In this document: positions 16,820 through 25,021 of the stretch, piece after piece
Position numbering within the stretch: position 1 is the stretch's first letter
How the letters are laid out: each line of letters starts with the position of its first letter
Source of the DNA: Plantibacter sp050587525
GTDB lineage: Bacteria > Actinomycetota > Actinomycetes > Actinomycetales > Microbacteriaceae
DNA length: 64,000 nt
NCBI RefSeq assembly: GCF_050587525.1
Contig: NZ_JBOBFT010000007.1
Span: forward strand, 202,960-266,959
Direction: 5' to 3'
The notes under the pieces: model-generated
The model's input: only the letters and a program-made list of their open reading frames with translations
Told to the model about the DNA's origin: nothing
Database searches by the model: none
Translations under genes and position numbers: made by a program

Positions 16820-18150
16820 TAGCCCTCCCGCACGCGGAGCGTGACGCCGCCGCCGAGGTCGATGACGGTGCCGACGATGACCGGGGTCGGTTCGCCCGGA
16901 CGGAGCGACTGCGGATCGCGGCCGGGCAGGACGACCTGCGTGCCGTTCCGCGAGTGGAGGTCGGTCACGACGACTGTTCCGCCCTCGACGCCGACGCGCA
17001 CGTGGCTGCGGGAGATGTCCTCCCCCGCGACCGTCACGAGGGCCGGAACGACCGATGCCGGTACCTGGGAGACGCTCGGCGCACGACCGAGGACGGCCGG
17101 GGTGTCGAGCGACTGTCGGCGTCCGCCCGGCAGTTCGAGGAACATGCGCGGTGCAACGGCGGGGGTCGGTGACGAGTGCGACTGCTGCGGATGCTGCGTC
17201 TGCTGCGACTGGGGCTGCTGCGCACGACCTGCTCGGAGAGCGGCGAGGTCCTCGGCGAAGATCGTGTGTCCGTCGTGGTCCCCGAGCGGGGTCGCCTCGT
17301 CTGCGGGCACAACGGGTTCGGGCACAACGGGTTCGGGCACAGGACTCGATGCTGGCGCGGGCACAGCGGCCTGCACTGCGGGCTGCACGGCCTGTGCCGC
17401 ATCACGCTCTGCCTCAGAACCGGGCTCGTGGACGGCGGCGGCGCCCACCGGCCGGACGACCGTCTGCCCGAACAGGTAGTCGTAACCGAGATCGGCTTCA
17501 TCGTTCGCGGGGTCGACGGGCGGAGCCTCCGCCCCGTCGAGGTCGTCGTCGCCGTCGATGAAGAACTGCGTCTCCTCCGGAGCACGGGTGTCTGGCACGG
17601 GCCGCGATTCGGGTTCGGCGGTGGCCGGGGCCATGGGCGGTGCGACGGCCGGCGCTGCTACAGCCGGCGCCGCCACGGCAGCCGCAACCCGCTCAGGCGC
17701 ACCGTTCGCAGCACCGAGCGGCGCCGTGATGCTGCTCGCCCACACCGAGCCGGAGCCGATCGGCAACGGCGTCCCCGGGCCTCCTGTCGATCCACTCAGA
17801 ACGACCGAGGTCGCGGCGGGATGCCGTTCCTCGATCCAGGTCGTGGCCTGCGGGGCACTCACCGTGGTGGCGCCGTCGGCCGAGACGACCGTCGCGGTCG
17901 CAGCACCGCGGACGATGACGGTCACCCCGTCGGCGTCCCAGGCGGCAGCGGCGAACGACGGGGTCGAGGACAGTCCTCCAGCGGCGAGGCGGTCGAGGAC
18001 GAGAGCGAGCGACGCGTCGTCCGGGACGGTCGCCGCGAACGCGGCGGCGGCCTCCGCGTCACCGGCGCAGTCGACGAGCAACAGCCTCCCGGCCGCGGCC
18101 GTGGCGAGCCAGCGCCGGGTACCGGCGGGCTCCGCATCGTACGAGAACAC
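16819..18150 (-). CDS. FHA domain protein linked to kinase and phosphatase
   Basis: A 443-residue cytoplasmic protein. The N-terminal 120 residues resemble a degenerate PP2C-like or regulatory fold (WLATAAAGRLLLVDCAGD). The middle is low-complexity Ala/Pro/Glu, and the C-terminal 100 residues form a canonical FHA domain (LGRAPSVS, DISRSHVRVGVEGG, LHSRNGT). FHA domains bind phosphothreonine, and the natural partner is the kinase encoded immediately downstream. An EETQFF segment near the centre may itself be phosphorylated. The start is GTG at 18150 with AGGAGGG seven bases upstream. The gene lies 11 bases downstream of the PP2C gene in the same transcript. Confidence 0.88.
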   Translation of the reverse strand: MFSYDAEPAGTRRWLATAAAGRLLLVDCAGDAEAAAAFAATVPDDASLALVLDRLAAGGLSSTPSFAAAAWDADGVTVIVRGAATATVVSADGATTVSAPQATTWIEERHPAATSVVLSGSTGGPGTPLPIGSGSVWASSITAPLGAANGAPERVAAAVAAPAVAAPAVAPPMAPATAEPESRPVPDTRAPEETQFFIDGDDDLDGAEAPPVDPANDEADLGYDYLFGQTVVRPVGAAAVHEPGSEAERDAAQAVQPAVQAAVPAPASSPVPEPVVPEPVVPADEATPLGDHDGHTIFAEDLAALRAGRAQQPQSQQTQHPQQSHSSPTPAVAPRMFLELPGGRRQSLDTPAVLGRAPSVSQVPASVVPALVTVAGEDISRSHVRVGVEGGTVVVTDLHSRNGTQVVLPGRDPQSLRPGEPTPVIVGTVIDLGGGVTLRVREG

Positions 18151-18161
18151 GGCCCACCCTC

Positions 18162-18983
18162 CTAGGTTCGCGGAATCGTCTCTTCAAGATACCCGAGATG
18201 ATCGCCGTCATCGTATCCGGGTCCGGCCTCCTCCGTCGACGAGGACTGCACGTCGACGACGAGCGCCGTCACATTGTCCCGCCCGCCGGCGTCGAGCGCA
18301 GCCTGCACCAAGCGTTCCGCCGCGCCGTCGAATCCGTCGCCCATGAGTTCGGCGATGCGGGTGTCCGAGAGTTCACCCGTGAGCCCGTCCGAGCACAGCA
18401 GGAAACCCTGTCGGCCCACGGCAGGCATGAGCCAGACGTCCGGGTCGATACCGAGTTCTACGCCGATCGCCTTCGTGACGATGTTGCGGTCGGGGTGGAC
18501 AGACGCCTCCGCCTCCGTGATCGTGCCGGCGTCGACGAGTTCCTGCACCGCAGAGTGATCGACCGTGATGCGACGGAGCACACCGTCCGTCCAGGTGTAG
18601 ACGCGCGAATCGCCCACGTTGAAGATCATCCAGTGGCTGTCCGTCTGCGGCGAGAGGGTCACGAGAGCGAGCCCCGCGACGGTCGTGCCGACGATGCCCT
18701 GCGGCGTCGGGATCGCGCGGATCACGGAGTTCGCGGCGACGATCGTCGTGACCACGGCCTCCGTCGTCGTCGGCGAGCCCGTGGGGATGCCGCGCTGCAC
18801 GGCCGCCGCCAATTCGCGGCTCGCGACATCGCCCCGCTCGTGACCGCCCATCCCGTCCGCGACGACGAAGACGGGCGCTCCCGCGTAGAACGCGTCCTCG
18901 TTGAGCGCACGCGTGTGCCCGACGTCCGTGCGCCCCTCGCTCCGGATCGTGTGCGTCGAGCGCGGCGTGTCGATGACCTGCAC
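18162..18983 (-). CDS. PP2C-family Ser/Thr protein phosphatase
   Basis: A 273-residue soluble phosphatase of the PPM/PP2C family, which removes phosphate from Ser/Thr using two metal ions. Motifs in order: GHTRALNED (Asp30), VVADGMGGHERGD (Asp43), NVGDSRVY, LLCSDGLTGEL and GRDNVTALVVD. It is complete and has no membrane segment, unlike the related PstP phosphatases. The start is GTG at 18983, two bases after the lipoprotein gene stop; the frame remains open upstream, but that extension overlaps the lipoprotein gene. It presumably opposes the kinase encoded two genes downstream. It corresponds to prpC-type genes of PFNA clusters. Confidence 0.95.
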   Translation of the reverse strand: MQVIDTPRSTHTIRSEGRTDVGHTRALNEDAFYAGAPVFVVADGMGGHERGDVASRELAAAVQRGIPTGSPTTTEAVVTTIVAANSVIRAIPTPQGIVGTTVAGLALVTLSPQTDSHWMIFNVGDSRVYTWTDGVLRRITVDHSAVQELVDAGTITEAEASVHPDRNIVTKAIGVELGIDPDVWLMPAVGRQGFLLCSDGLTGELSDTRIAELMGDGFDGAAERLVQAALDAGGRDNVTALVVDVQSSSTEEAGPGYDDGDHLGYLEETIPRT

Positions 18984-18985
18984 GG

Positions 18986-19498
18986 TCAGCCGGTCGCGCC
19001 GAGCGACGCGGGAAGCTCCGGGACCGCCGCCGGCCAGGCGCCGTAGCGCTTGTCCAGGTCCGAACTCGCCAGTTCGAGCGAGGAACCACCCGCGTACTGG
19101 TCCGAATCGACGTCCAGGGAGGCGAGGAGCGCCCTCGTCGTCTCGACCGTCTGCCCCGGGGCTTCGAAGGCGAAACGCACGAACCGACCACGGTCGACCT
19201 CGTCCTGCGAAGCGAGCTGGGCGAGTGAGTAGTCGACGAGCTGGGCCGGATCGCCGGTGAACGCGTCCGACGCCTTCAGCGTCGCAGTCACGTACGCGGT
19301 CGTCCCGTCCCAGGCTCTCGCCGCAGAGAACGTCGCCCCCGGTACCTCCGCCACGGCCGCTTCGACCGTCGCGAGCGACCGGGACGGCGACCGCTTCGCC
19401 GACGGGGCGCCGATCGCGCACCCGCTCAGGACTGCGATCAGGACGACGGAGGCGATGCCCGATCTGACGATGGTGCTGGTGCGCATGGAGGATCTCAC
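18986..19498 (-). CDS. Small lipoprotein of the export block
   Basis: A protein of about 170 residues with a basic start, a hydrophobic stretch (SGIASVVLIAVL) and the lipobox LSGC (Cys27), predicting lipid attachment outside the membrane. The mature part of about 140 residues has no family I recognise. Two starts are possible, GTG at 19498 or ATG at 19486 four codons later, and neither has a clear ribosome binding site. It lies 28 bases after the alpha/beta-hydrolase gene and 2 bases before the phosphatase start, within one transcript. Confidence 0.8.
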   Translation of the reverse strand: MRSSMRTSTIVRSGIASVVLIAVLSGCAIGAPSAKRSPSRSLATVEAAVAEVPGATFSAARAWDGTTAYVTATLKASDAFTGDPAQLVDYSLAQLASQDEVDRGRFVRFAFEAPGQTVETTRALLASLDVDSDQYAGGSSLELASSDLDKRYGAWPAAVPELPASLGATG

Positions 19499-19526
19499 TG
19501 TCTGGTGCGGCGGAGTCGCCGCCCCG

Positions 19527-21179
19527 TCACTTCCGGGTCGGACTGTAGTCGGTCACGGTCTGGTCACCGCTGAAGAAGCCCTTCGCGGAATCCAGGTACG
19601 CGTCCACGCTGGGATCGCCCGACGTGGTCGCCTGGTCGGCCAGCATCTCATAGCGCTGTGCGTTGTGCGCGCCGGCGATACCGGGATCGACCGTCTCCGG
19701 ATTCTTCCCGCCGAGTCTCGGCGCATCGCTCTGGACCGTGGTCCAGTTGCCGGAATCCGGGTTGCCGCGACCGTCGAGACGAGCCACCGGGTCCTCATGG
19801 AACTCGAGCGACATGACCTGCACGTCACTCGGGATGTCGAACCGGGCGATCGGCGATCCGGCCGTGACGACATGCGTGACGTTGAACCCCAGGTTCGGGT
19901 CCGACGCCATCTGACCGGCCGTGATGCCGCCCAGGCTGAATCCTTCGAGCATCACCGGATCCGTCGGCTTGACACCCGCGGCGATCATCGCGTCCTTGAC
20001 CGCTTGGGCCAGGGCCGTCTGGTTCCCCTGCATCGCGGCGATGTCGGAGGTGAGGTCGTTGGAGATCGCGCCGCCATGCGGATCCCACACCTGCGTGCTC
20101 GGGATCTGGACGATCCAGCTCGGCGGAGGACCGTCGGAGTGGATCACGCGGATGCTGCTCAGCTCGCTCTCGCCCTTATCGATGTCCGCCGACCCCTGGA
20201 GCAGGTCACCGAGCCCGTTGACGTCGCGGTCCTGTGTCACCGCGAGCGGCTTCGACGGATCGTTCGGGTCCACCGCGAGCCCGCCCGTGCCGTCGTCGAA
20301 GAGCCCGAACGTCCCTCCGCCGCCGGCGATGGCCGCGATCGCGTCCTCGTAGCTGAGCGGCGGCCACGGCTGACCGGTGAGCGCACTCATGCCTGCGTTC
20401 ACGAGCGGCTGGAACGGGCCGCCGACGAAGGTGAGACCGGCGAGGAGCCCTGGCGCGCCATCGGTCAGGATGTCCGCGATCCACGCGTTCTCGCCGAGCC
20501 ATTCGTTGACGTCCTGCATGACGCCTGGAGCCATGGCCTGCAGGGCGGCGAGCGATGCGGCGTAGGTGGCGAGCGTTCGGTCCACGACCTCCTGCGGCGA
20601 GTAGGACTGGATGGTGTTGCTCGCGAAGACACCGGCGACGCCTGCGGGGCTGAGGAGCAGCCAGGGGTTCTCGCCGACCTGGTCGAGCGTCTTCTGGGCG
20701 CCCTCGACGACGGATTCGACACCCTCCGCGACGACGTTGTAGCCCGCGACGCCCACGGCGTACACGATGCCGACCGCGGCCGCGCCAGCCGCGGTCACGA
20801 GGGCCAACGGGATGGCGACGACACCGATGACGAACGCCACGCCGTTGTGCAGGGCTGTCGTCAGGGCTGCCAGCGCCTGGTCGGCTGTCTCATAGGCGAT
20901 GACGGCGCCCTCGAGGAAGATCGCGGCGACACCCGTCTGCGTGGCCACCAGGAGCAGCGAACCGGAGGCGACGACGATCGCGCCCTCCGCCGCTGCGCCC
21001 GTGACAGGCGAGAGGACCATCGATTCGAGGAGGTCGCCGTCGGCCGCCTTGCCGCCCGCGGCGATCGCCTGCTCGACGAGGTCGGAGGACAGCGACGACA
21101 ACTGCTGCGCTTGCAGGCGCATGTCGTCGAGCTTGGCGCCGATGCCTCCCGCGCCTCCGGAAACGGTCACGTCGCTCAT
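19527..21179 (-). CDS. Alpha/beta-hydrolase with N-terminal helical and hydrophobic region, likely type VII substrate
   Basis: A 550-residue protein. Residues 10-45 form a WXG-like helix (GGIGAKLDDMRLQAQQLSSL). Residues 60-150 are alternately hydrophobic and Ala/Gly-rich. The C-terminal half holds a hydrolase with GFSLGG (nucleophile Ser415), a plausible acid in HEDP (Asp463) and His505 (AGAHN), a lipase/esterase-type triad. There is no classical signal peptide. Its position behind two WXG-like genes, with a 4-base overlap to the 21176-22231 gene, fits a secreted effector or surface enzyme exported with the EssC-like ATPase. Substrate unknown. Confidence 0.8.
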   Translation of the reverse strand: MSDVTVSGGAGGIGAKLDDMRLQAQQLSSLSSDLVEQAIAAGGKAADGDLLESMVLSPVTGAAAEGAIVVASGSLLLVATQTGVAAIFLEGAVIAYETADQALAALTTALHNGVAFVIGVVAIPLALVTAAGAAAVGIVYAVGVAGYNVVAEGVESVVEGAQKTLDQVGENPWLLLSPAGVAGVFASNTIQSYSPQEVVDRTLATYAASLAALQAMAPGVMQDVNEWLGENAWIADILTDGAPGLLAGLTFVGGPFQPLVNAGMSALTGQPWPPLSYEDAIAAIAGGGGTFGLFDDGTGGLAVDPNDPSKPLAVTQDRDVNGLGDLLQGSADIDKGESELSSIRVIHSDGPPPSWIVQIPSTQVWDPHGGAISNDLTSDIAAMQGNQTALAQAVKDAMIAAGVKPTDPVMLEGFSLGGITAGQMASDPNLGFNVTHVVTAGSPIARFDIPSDVQVMSLEFHEDPVARLDGRGNPDSGNWTTVQSDAPRLGGKNPETVDPGIAGAHNAQRYEMLADQATTSGDPSVDAYLDSAKGFFSGDQTVTDYSPTRK

Positions 21180-22231
21180 GCTGCGTCTCCCTGGAGTCGT
21201 GCGGCTTCTCCGACGAGGAGTGCGCCGAGGGTGAGGATCTCCGACACGATGTCCGCCTTCCGGACCGCCTTCACGGCGACCCTGGTGCCGTCCCGGAACG
21301 CTTCCGTCGTCGTGTCCGGAGTGACGTCCGGGTGGTCGATCGCGACGGCGACCCAGCCGTCGGCGCTCCGCAGCCAGACGCGGGTCATCCGGCTGCCGGA
21401 GACGCGCGAGAGCAGATCGAAGCGGAACCCGCCGTCGATGCGCGCTGCGATGCCGCCGAAGACGGCCGATGCGCCGGGGCTCTGGAGACGGTCGAGGACG
21501 GCCGCGAGGACCTCCGGGCGTGCGTCGCGGAGCGCGAGGACGAGTGCTTCCGCGTCGATGAGCGACAGGACGACCGTCTCACGGGTGCGGCCGGGACGTT
21601 CCGTGGAGTCGTCCCAGGCGGTGAGCGGGCGGAGGAGTTGATCGGCGACGCCGTCGATCGTGAACGCGCGGATCTCCACGGCGTCCTCGTCTTGCGCTGC
21701 CGCGCCCTTCCCGTCAGCGACGCGTGTGTGGTCGACGCGCTGGGTGCGGAGCAGTTCGACGGCGAACCCCCCGAGTGCGGAGATCGACTGGACGGCCGTG
21801 CGGTCGAGTGTCCACGACGTCGCATCGATCGTGACGGTCGCGAACTGAGGGATCGAGATGAACCGGCCGAAGTCCGGATTGACGCGGTCCGTCAGATCAG
21901 CGGGGATCGGGCTCGTGTGGCTGGTAGCTGCGCTGCCTGCGCTCAGGATGCCGCGGCTCGTCAAGCGTTCGACGGCGGTGCGTTCACGCGCATCGATCTC
22001 GGCCGGGTCGAGGCTCGACTCCCAGCGCGTGCTGAACGCTGCGGGGAGGACGATGTGGGGGCTGCGGCTCTCGAGGACGTGGAGTTCGTCCGCCGACAGG
22101 AGGAACGCGGCGGCCGATGCTCCGGGACCCGTCATGCCGTTGCCGTTCGAGTTGCCGTTCGAGGTGCTGTTGGAGGTGTTGCTCGAGGTGTTGTTCGTCG
22201 TGCTGCTGTTCGATCCGGTCACGGGGTCCAT
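21176..22231 (-). CDS. Uncharacterised export-associated protein with Asn/Ser-rich start
   Basis: A 351-residue cytoplasmic protein. The first 32 residues are low complexity (Ser/Thr/Asn/Gly). The rest is a mixed alpha/beta protein ending in a helix (VSEILTLGALLVGEAARL). I do not recognise the family. Length, position directly after the WXG-like gene (13-base overlap) and lack of export signals recall the dedicated chaperones (EspG-type) of mycobacterial type VII systems, but I see no sequence motif proving this. It overlaps the downstream hydrolase gene by 4 bases, so the two products may act together, for example as chaperone and cargo. Confidence 0.75.
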   Translation of the reverse strand: MDPVTGSNSSTTNNTSSNTSNSTSNGNSNGNGMTGPGASAAAFLLSADELHVLESRSPHIVLPAAFSTRWESSLDPAEIDARERTAVERLTSRGILSAGSAATSHTSPIPADLTDRVNPDFGRFISIPQFATVTIDATSWTLDRTAVQSISALGGFAVELLRTQRVDHTRVADGKGAAAQDEDAVEIRAFTIDGVADQLLRPLTAWDDSTERPGRTRETVVLSLIDAEALVLALRDARPEVLAAVLDRLQSPGASAVFGGIAARIDGGFRFDLLSRVSGSRMTRVWLRSADGWVAVAIDHPDVTPDTTTEAFRDGTRVAVKAVRKADIVSEILTLGALLVGEAARLQGDAA

Positions 22232-22713
22232 CCTCGGTTGCGGTAGAGGTCGGACAGGTCGAGCCAGTCCTTGCTGCCCGGGCTGGGGAGCGCCGGTGTG
22301 GAGGAGACGATCTCCTTGGCTTGGTGGACGAGGAAGTCGGGGACCTCCTGGCCGAAGAATTCGAAGACCTTCCCGACGCCGTCCTTGACGGTTTCAACGG
22401 CCCCGCCGACGAGCTTCGTCGCGTCGTGCCAGCGGTCGCCGACCCAGCGGGCGGCGTCCTCGATGGCCTGCTTCACGTGGTCGACGGCGTCGGCGTGGGC
22501 GTCGAGCTTCGTCGCCGCGTCGTCGAGTTGCCGGGCGGAGGCATCGAGTTTCGTCGCCTGTTCCGTGAGGTCCTCGGTGAATCTGTCTGCTGCCGTCGAG
22601 GTCCATTCGAGGCCCGTCGCGGCTCGCAACTGCGTCGCCCTGGTACGGACATCGCTTGCGAGCGTGCGGAACTCGGCGGCTCGCAGCCTGATCTGTTGGG
22701 TGTCCCCGTACAC
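22219..22713 (-). CDS. WXG100-like protein, extended form
   Basis: A 164-residue helical protein. Residues 1-95 look like a WXG100 hairpin: heptad-rich helix, then LEWTSTAADRF with Trp37 at the turn (WTS in place of WxG), then a second helix. The C-terminal part carries an amphipathic region and a WLDLSDLY segment. WXG100 proteins are small secreted substrates or partners of type VII ATPases. The start is GTG at 22713 with GAGGAG upstream. A strong hairpin lies 24 bases upstream of the start, between it and the shorter WXG100 gene. The last 13 bases overlap the next gene. Confidence 0.8.
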   Translation of the reverse strand: MYGDTQQIRLRAAEFRTLASDVRTRATQLRAATGLEWTSTAADRFTEDLTEQATKLDASARQLDDAATKLDAHADAVDHVKQAIEDAARWVGDRWHDATKLVGGAVETVKDGVGKVFEFFGQEVPDFLVHQAKEIVSSTPALPSPGSKDWLDLSDLYRNRGWTP

Positions 22714-22736
22714 GACGTCGCTCCTCGGGCGGGCCG

Positions 22737-22787
22737 GTCCCTGAACGCTCGGCGCACACCGGTGGTGTGCGTGTTGCGTTCAGGGAC
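22737..22787 (-). terminator. Nested hairpin between the two WXG100-type genes
   Basis: Outer arms GTCCCTGAACGC (22737-22748) and its exact complement (22776-22787) enclose an inner stem (CGCACACC/GGTGTGCG). It lies about 120 bases after the shorter WXG100 stop and 24 bases before the GTG of the next gene on the same strand. It is probably a leaky terminator that leaves the small WXG100 transcript in excess over the rest of the operon. Confidence 0.65.
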
Positions 22788-22904
22788 TCGGACGAATGGT
22801 CTCGATGGCCTGATGGTCGGCTGCCCGGTGTGATGCCGGTGCGAGCGGACCGTTCGGTTGGTAAACCGGTGCTGGTTCAGTGCGGCTGGTTCAGCTCAGC
22901 TGAC

Positions 22905-23201
22905 TCAGTGACCGGCGCCGGCTGCGAGGGCTGCGTCGGTCTGCTCGAGCGTGGAGACCGCGTTGTTGAGGTAGCCGGAGAGCTTGTCGAGGTGACCGAT
23001 CGTGGTCGTCGCGCTCTGCGTGAAGGCCGTGTAGGTCTCGTTGAACGTGCCGGAGGCGGTGTCGGTCTGGAAGCCGGAGGTCACGAGGTTGTTGATGAGG
23101 GTCTGCAGACGGTTGAGCGTCGACTCGACTTCGGCCTTGCCGGTCGTGAGGTTGAGGGCGGCCTGCTTGATCTCGCTGTAGTTGACATTGATGTTCGCCA
23201 T
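22905..23201 (-). CDS. WXG100-size (ESAT-6-like) protein
   Basis: A 98-residue all-helical protein (MANINVNYSEIKQAALNL, then SGFQTDTASGTFNETY, then a second helix ending AAGAGH). Size, central turn and helix periodicity fit the WXG100 family of type VII substrates, but the turn reads FQT (44-46) rather than WxG, and no C-terminal YxxxD/E signal is visible. The ATG at 23201 has AAGGAG upstream, and longer in-frame extensions have no ribosome binding site. A near-perfect copy of the export-block palindrome lies at 23276-23293. It is probably the most highly expressed gene of the block, followed by an attenuating hairpin. Confidence 0.85.
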   Translation of the reverse strand: MANINVNYSEIKQAALNLTTGKAEVESTLNRLQTLINNLVTSGFQTDTASGTFNETYTAFTQSATTTIGHLDKLSGYLNNAVSTLEQTDAALAAGAGH

Positions 23202-23247
23202 GAGTTGCTCCTTCGTTGTCGTCACCGACGTCCGCGGTGCCTTCATC

Positions 23248-23293
23248 ATGTAAACACACACCCGTGGTTCACCCAATGGGCACCACTCCCCAT
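23248..23293 (-). promoter_or_regulatory. Palindrome-dependent promoter 2 (export block), upstream of the WXG100 gene
   Basis: ATGGGCACCACTCCCCAT at 23276-23293 matches the export-block palindrome in 16 of 18 positions. At the same 22-bp distance on the minus strand lies TTACAT (23253-23248), a weak -10. The match is poorer than at the other two promoters but keeps the spacing. The gene starts 47 bases further on. Confidence 0.5.
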
Positions 23294-23310
23294 GCCGCTC
23301 CTGGTGGTTG

Positions 23311-23460
23311 CTGAGCCTGTCGAAGGGAAGGGCCCACCGATCCGAAGCGTCCCCACTTCGACAGGCTCAGTGACCGGGTGCAGGGTCGGTCCCTGAGCCT
23401 CTCGAAAGGAAGGGTCCACCGATCCGAAGCGTCCACACTTCGACAGGCTCAGTGACCGGG
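23311..23460. repeat. Two tandem hairpin repeats downstream of the HNH gene
   Basis: Units of about 68-70 bp at 23311-23378 and 23391-23460 share 5' CTGAGCCTGTCGAAG, a common middle (CCACCGATCCGAAGCGTCC) and 3' CTTCGACAGGCTCAG followed by TGACCGG. In the first unit the 15-bp arms are perfectly complementary; the second has a few changes. They end ten bases before the HNH stop codon. Related sequence occurs at 25022-25440 on the other side of the same gene. This is a dispersed palindromic repeat type often seen in high-GC actinobacteria. Confidence 0.85.
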
Positions 23461-23469
23461 TTGATGTGG

Positions 23470-24939
23470 TCATGTGTCGGGGAGTGGTTCGAGGGGGTAC
23501 CAGTCCGGAGGATCCGGTTCCGTGGTGAACACCTGACCACTCGGACTGATCCAATGCAGCACCCCGTCTGGGCCCGGCTTGAGGGACCAGTTGGTTTCGT
23601 GCTTGAGGTGGTGATGCTTCGGACACAGGTGCGCAAGGTTGCCCACGTTCGTTTCACCTCCCTCCGACCACGGCACCGTGTGATCCAGTTCGCACCCCTT
23701 CGCGAGGCGGTTGCAGCCCGGTGCTCGGCAGTGCGTGTCTCGGATCGCGAGGGCTCGTTTCATGTCGACGGGTGGGACGTATCGTTCTCGACTGACCGAG
23801 AGGACCGTCCCGGTCTCGGGATGCGTCAGGATCCGGGTGAAGGACTTCGCGTGCACGCTCAGCCGGACCGCAGTCTCCGGATCGATGGGACCGTAGCCTT
23901 CGAGGGAACCTGGTTGGTGCTCGTGGCCAAGGATCGTCAGCACCGGGACCGTCACATGCACGGTGGGGATGATGCCTTCCGTGATGTCCTCGATGCTCGG
24001 GAGCGGGCCGACACCCAGAGCGGGCTCTACGCTCGGACGGCGCTCGTCACGGTCAAGGACAGCCACGTTCCGTGTTGGTGTGACCGCCGTGTCGTCCATG
24101 GACGCGGCGGGGCGCGCTGGTACTGACCGTGCCGCCCAGGTCGGGACCTCGTCGTCCTCGACCCTGGGGTGAGTAGTTTCGGGCGCCGCGACCGTGGCTG
24201 GAGGGCCGGAGGACGCCGTGACACCGTAGAGGAGCAGGCTCTGGGCGTTGTCGACCATCAACTGCGCACGCGTCCGCGGGTCACCGCGGCGTTGCGTGTT
24301 CGCGGTGAGGTCGGCGAGGCGGTTGTAGGCGGCGGTCGCGATGGTCGCCGTGGTGAGGATCGACAGCCACGACATCCCGTCCGGTGCCGGGGACAGGGTC
24401 ACGTGGCGGTCCTGCCTGGCCCGGTGATGCCGGGTACCGATGGTTTCCGGGTGGAGCTTCTCCCGCAGCTGCCGGGCGTACTGCTTCAGCTGGGCGGCGG
24501 TGCGGGTCTGTGCGAGGGGCAGGATCCGGGTCTCGAACTCGATACGGTCCGCAGGGTCGACATCCGCGAGCTGCTCCACGATCACCCGGGCATGCCCGAC
24601 CGAGATCGAACCCCCGGAGAGCGCAGCAAGCGTGGCAGGGAGGTGGTCGACGAGGACTCCGGACTCCGCGATGCGATGTTGGATCGTGCGCTCCGGAACC
24701 CTCGTCATCGCCGAGAGTTCCAGGTGCAGGGAGAGGCGGGCGAGGTCCTTCGCCCGGGCCGGGGTCGTGCCGGGTGGAGCGAGCGTCAACGCGGTGAGAT
24801 CGGAGAGACGGGCGGCCTCAGCGAAGAGATTTGCCCTGCGTGCTTCGGCTGTGGCGATACAGACGTCTTCCGCGACGATCTGCTCGCCGAGGCTCGTGAG
24901 ACGAGCGGCGATCGCGTCCGGAGTCGAAGGTATGTCCAC
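23470..24939 (-). CDS. DUF222 / HNH endonuclease domain protein
   Basis: A 489-residue member of the DUF222-HNH family (the type behind the mycobacterial 13E12 repeats). The N-terminal DUF222 region (residues 1-215) is mostly helical. The C-terminal HNH has a zinc-type frame (CRAPGCNRLAKGCELDHTVP, then HLCPKHHHLKH) with the catalytic DH pair present. These proteins are repetitive in actinobacterial genomes and suspected of selfish or mobile behaviour; their biological role is unsettled. The gene lies between the WXG100 gene and the EssC-like gene, is bordered on both sides by the same palindromic repeat type, and interrupts an otherwise functional cluster. The ATG at 24939 is the first in frame. 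Confidence 0.92.
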   Translation of the reverse strand: MDIPSTPDAIAARLTSLGEQIVAEDVCIATAEARRANLFAEAARLSDLTALTLAPPGTTPARAKDLARLSLHLELSAMTRVPERTIQHRIAESGVLVDHLPATLAALSGGSISVGHARVIVEQLADVDPADRIEFETRILPLAQTRTAAQLKQYARQLREKLHPETIGTRHHRARQDRHVTLSPAPDGMSWLSILTTATIATAAYNRLADLTANTQRRGDPRTRAQLMVDNAQSLLLYGVTASSGPPATVAAPETTHPRVEDDEVPTWAARSVPARPAASMDDTAVTPTRNVAVLDRDERRPSVEPALGVGPLPSIEDITEGIIPTVHVTVPVLTILGHEHQPGSLEGYGPIDPETAVRLSVHAKSFTRILTHPETGTVLSVSRERYVPPVDMKRALAIRDTHCRAPGCNRLAKGCELDHTVPWSEGGETNVGNLAHLCPKHHHLKHETNWSLKPGPDGVLHWISPSGQVFTTEPDPPDWYPLEPLPDT

Positions 24940-25021
24940 TCATCAAGAATACCAAGGACCCGTGTTCTAGAACAGGCGTTCGAAGGGATTGTGGAGAACT
25001 TCTGCGCACCTGGACCCCACA

